A program made the translations under genes and the position numbers. The notes beneath the pieces were generated by a model. The model saw only the letters and a list, made by a program, of their open reading frames with translations. It had not been told where the DNA came from and ran no database searches. This document shows positions 61,821 through 64,000 of a DNA stretch of 64,000 bases, piece by piece; positions within the stretch are counted from its first letter, which is position 1, and each line of letters begins with the position of its first letter. Origin of the DNA: Sinonovacula constricta (taxonomy: Eukaryota > Mollusca > Bivalvia > Cardiida > Solecurtidae); contig CM017571.1 in NCBI GenBank assembly GCA_007844125.1, forward strand, positions 26,908,954 through 26,972,953. Direction: 5' to 3'.

Positions 61821-63085
61821 TTAAAATGAGAATTTTTAACAGATATTAGGTTACTTAGTGTTTCGTCTACATCAAACACACTGAGTACATTGAGCAAAGA
61901 GTAACATCAACATTGACCATGTTGACATTGCCACTAATATTTAAAAGCAACAACCTGCAAAAACAGCAAAATAAACCCCCAAAACACACACTACAAAAAC
62001 AGCATCTATTTATAAATGAACACACTTAATGAATCCAACGGATGCAACCAGTTTCTTTCTTTAGCTGCGGTATCAATTAGCACACAACACACGCCTGGTC
62101 TTGTTTTTGATCATCCAGACCGTTGTTTATTATACCATCACACCAAAGCAAAAAACTGTTTAAACATTTAGCCTTTTCCCAATTTAGGGTTTTGATGTCG
62201 GAAATATTCTTTGATCGTATATCTAAAACGGTCTTTTGACAAACAATACAAGGATTTATATGTTTCGTTGATAAATATTTCAGATTTCTTGCTAATTAAG
62301 GGCTCCCAAATCACAAGGCAGACACAAACAGATGTGAACCTGCATAATACAGTTACGGTTAATCTCCGTTTGTGTTGATGATGAAAGACTTTTCGATTTT
62401 GTTAAATCAATTGTGCGTTCAGTTATCGACATTATTCACAATTTATGTTCAGTTTCCAGGTACAAGCTCACTAATTGGAACAAAGAAGGAAACGTCAGTA
62501 CTTGTTAAAGCATATCATTAGAAAAAAATGATAAAATGACAATTCGTTTTCTCAAAAATAAATATGCTAGATTGCCGAAACAAAGGAACTGAACATTCAA
62601 AGTTACAAAAAGTTTAATGTCTTTTCATGAATAAAATACCACAAGTTCTCGTTGAAAAGTGTGCACTTTTGTATAAATAAATGGGTAACATTGGCAAAGA
62701 GCACATGCCAGAGGTCGAAGGTGAAAATAATGCATATACCGATATTTATTCAGTATTATACTTTTAACAAAGTTATCTGGTAAGCTTAAAATCACTTAAT
62801 TGCACATTTATTTACTAAGTAAAATGATAATTTAATACAAGTTCAGACTGCCTATATGAACCCAATTAAAAGAATATTTATCGTTATAACGCCATAAAAC
62901 ATGTTTTATTATTACTATTTTTTTACTATTAGATCTGGATTAGAAACATTATATCTTCTTCCGGTTTACCAGTGAAAAGACTGACTGACAACCAAGAAAA
63001 AGTAGTGAGCCTGATAGATGGCTGTTAGGTGGGTTCTTGTGGACAACCCTGGTGCCCACCCTGCAAGAGGAGGACTACCTTAAAA
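61821..63085. other. Intergenic, nothing recognised
   Basis: AT-rich sequence, no gene recognised. Confidence 0.45.
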
Positions 63086-63590
63086 CACAATCTGTCATCA
63101 TGCAATGTTGCCCTGAAGCAAGGATGCTACAGTTGGGGCAGGTTTCTGCTCTAAGGGTACACTCAGAGACTTCAGAACGACGAAAAAGGGACTAGACAGC
63201 AAGGAAAAACCCAACCATGTACCATTTGTGCGTCCATGTGAGCAAGCCACACTAGCCAAGATTGTTCTGCCATCCTGATGCAAGCAAATGGCTTTGAAAT
63301 GAGAGCCGTCTTGAGCAAGAAAATGTCTTTTTTTCTAGAGATAGTCTGCCAGACAGCACTTTGTCCAAACATCGCTTTGTGGTTAGCAAGAACCAGGAAG
63401 ATCGTCATAGTTGAACTCATCGCGCCTTGAGAAGAAATGTGTCAGATCGCAAAAGTGATTAAAAAGCTAATGTACACAGATCTCCAGAAATCCTGTGAGG
63501 AACAATAATAGAAGACCTGGCTTTACCCAGCTGAAGTTTGTTGCTGTGGACTCCCAGCCTAGTCTGTGAGGAAGATATTCATGTCGACAA
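63086..63590 (+). pseudogene. Retroelement-type ORF C-terminal remnant
   Basis: One + strand frame (codon register of 63113) runs for about 160 codons without a frameshift but with several stops: TAA after CTC, TGA after ATG, TGA after CCT, TAA-TAG after CAA, and TAG after GCC. It keeps phrases typical of the C-terminal part of invertebrate retroelement polyproteins: C-N-V-A-L-K-Q-G near the start, F-E-M-R-A-V-L then L-C-P-N-I-A-L-W at 63296-63390, K-I-V-I-V-E-L then A-P-stop-E-E at about 63405-63437, and T-W-L-Y-P-A-E-V-C-C-C-G at about 63515-63550. The assignment is from remembered family style, not a search. Substitution without indels suggests decay by transitions. No intact reverse transcriptase or terminal repeats are visible in the window. 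Confidence 0.55.
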
Positions 63591-64000
63591 GGTGATATTG
63601 AAGCGGAAGCAGAATTGTTTTTGTCATTCTTTCATCTGAACCCGATCTTTCATGCCTTTCTCTCTCTAAGTTTTTTATTTCTTACAAGAAAGACCATTAG
63701 AAAGGACAATAATTACTTTCGTTTTATTATCTGATTCATGTTATTTCCTTGAAGTGTTATTTATTGTCGCTTAACGTTTTAAAAATAAGATTAAAATATT
63801 GTTTGAAACGCATGAAAAGCAAATAGTTCTTCATAATTTCAAATCACATCAAACGTTGTGGATTTTTTCTCACACAAGTGAGGTTCGAGCTCAGTTGTAG
63901 TCTCATGTATGAGTAGTAATTAATATGCTTTAGTCAAATGAATTACAGTAGAAACATGACTCCGTCTCCTTGATAAAAAGTTGAGTAATTTATTTGTTCT
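63591..64000. other. Intergenic, nothing recognised
   Basis: AT-rich sequence after the retroelement remnant. No feature was recognised. Confidence 0.45.

Noticed and set aside
63172..63420. Minus-strand 82-codon frame in the retroelement remnant
   Set aside because: The + strand frame carries the recognisable family phrases; the minus frame is its shadow.

Overview
The window reads as nuclear DNA of an invertebrate animal. It is AT-rich and gene-poor, has a GT-AG intron of more than 20 kb, many microsatellites, tRNA-like SINE fragments and a short inverted-repeat transposon family, and no bacterial gene packing. A bivalve mollusc is my best guess, from the style of the secreted phospholipase and the repeat content. 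This is inference, not proof.

Only one convincing protein gene is present: a secreted group III (bee-venom-type) phospholipase A2 on the + strand. Exon 1 (33770-34764) encodes a signal peptide, a propeptide of about 230 residues ending in dibasic furin-like sites, the Ca2+ loop and the His-Asp catalytic motif. Exon 2 (58386-58809) completes the PLA2 fold and adds a charged, Lys/Glu-rich tail. The phase-2 intron between them is 23.6 kb. A poly(A) signal candidate lies at 59104.

Layout: 1-9 kb is intergenic DNA with a 33-bp minisatellite, a tRNA-like SINE remnant, a perfect-length 23 x 47-bp minisatellite and an (ATT)n run. From 9.03 to 29.82 kb lies one continuous satellite of about 378 copies of a 55-bp monomer, with nested higher-order structure (a 91-monomer, ~5005-bp period and local 35- and 39-monomer duplications). 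From 31.4 to 32.9 kb, three (AGT)n-type trinucleotide blocks lie just upstream of the phospholipase gene. The intron (34.8-58.4 kb) holds a 60-bp tandem repeat, four members of a TTAA-flanked MITE-like family, several tRNA-like SINE remnants, a G-quadruplex candidate, a fourth AGT-type block and GAY/CAC trinucleotide runs. From 58.8 to 64 kb is intergenic, ending in a stop-riddled but frame-preserved remnant of a retroelement-type protein (about 63086-63590).

The most notable items are the higher-order 55-bp satellite (including a short stretch of dense indels that looks like an unpolished assembly patch), the MITE-like family inside one intron, and the SINE central domain shared by two distant loci. 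I found no coherent new multi-gene system.
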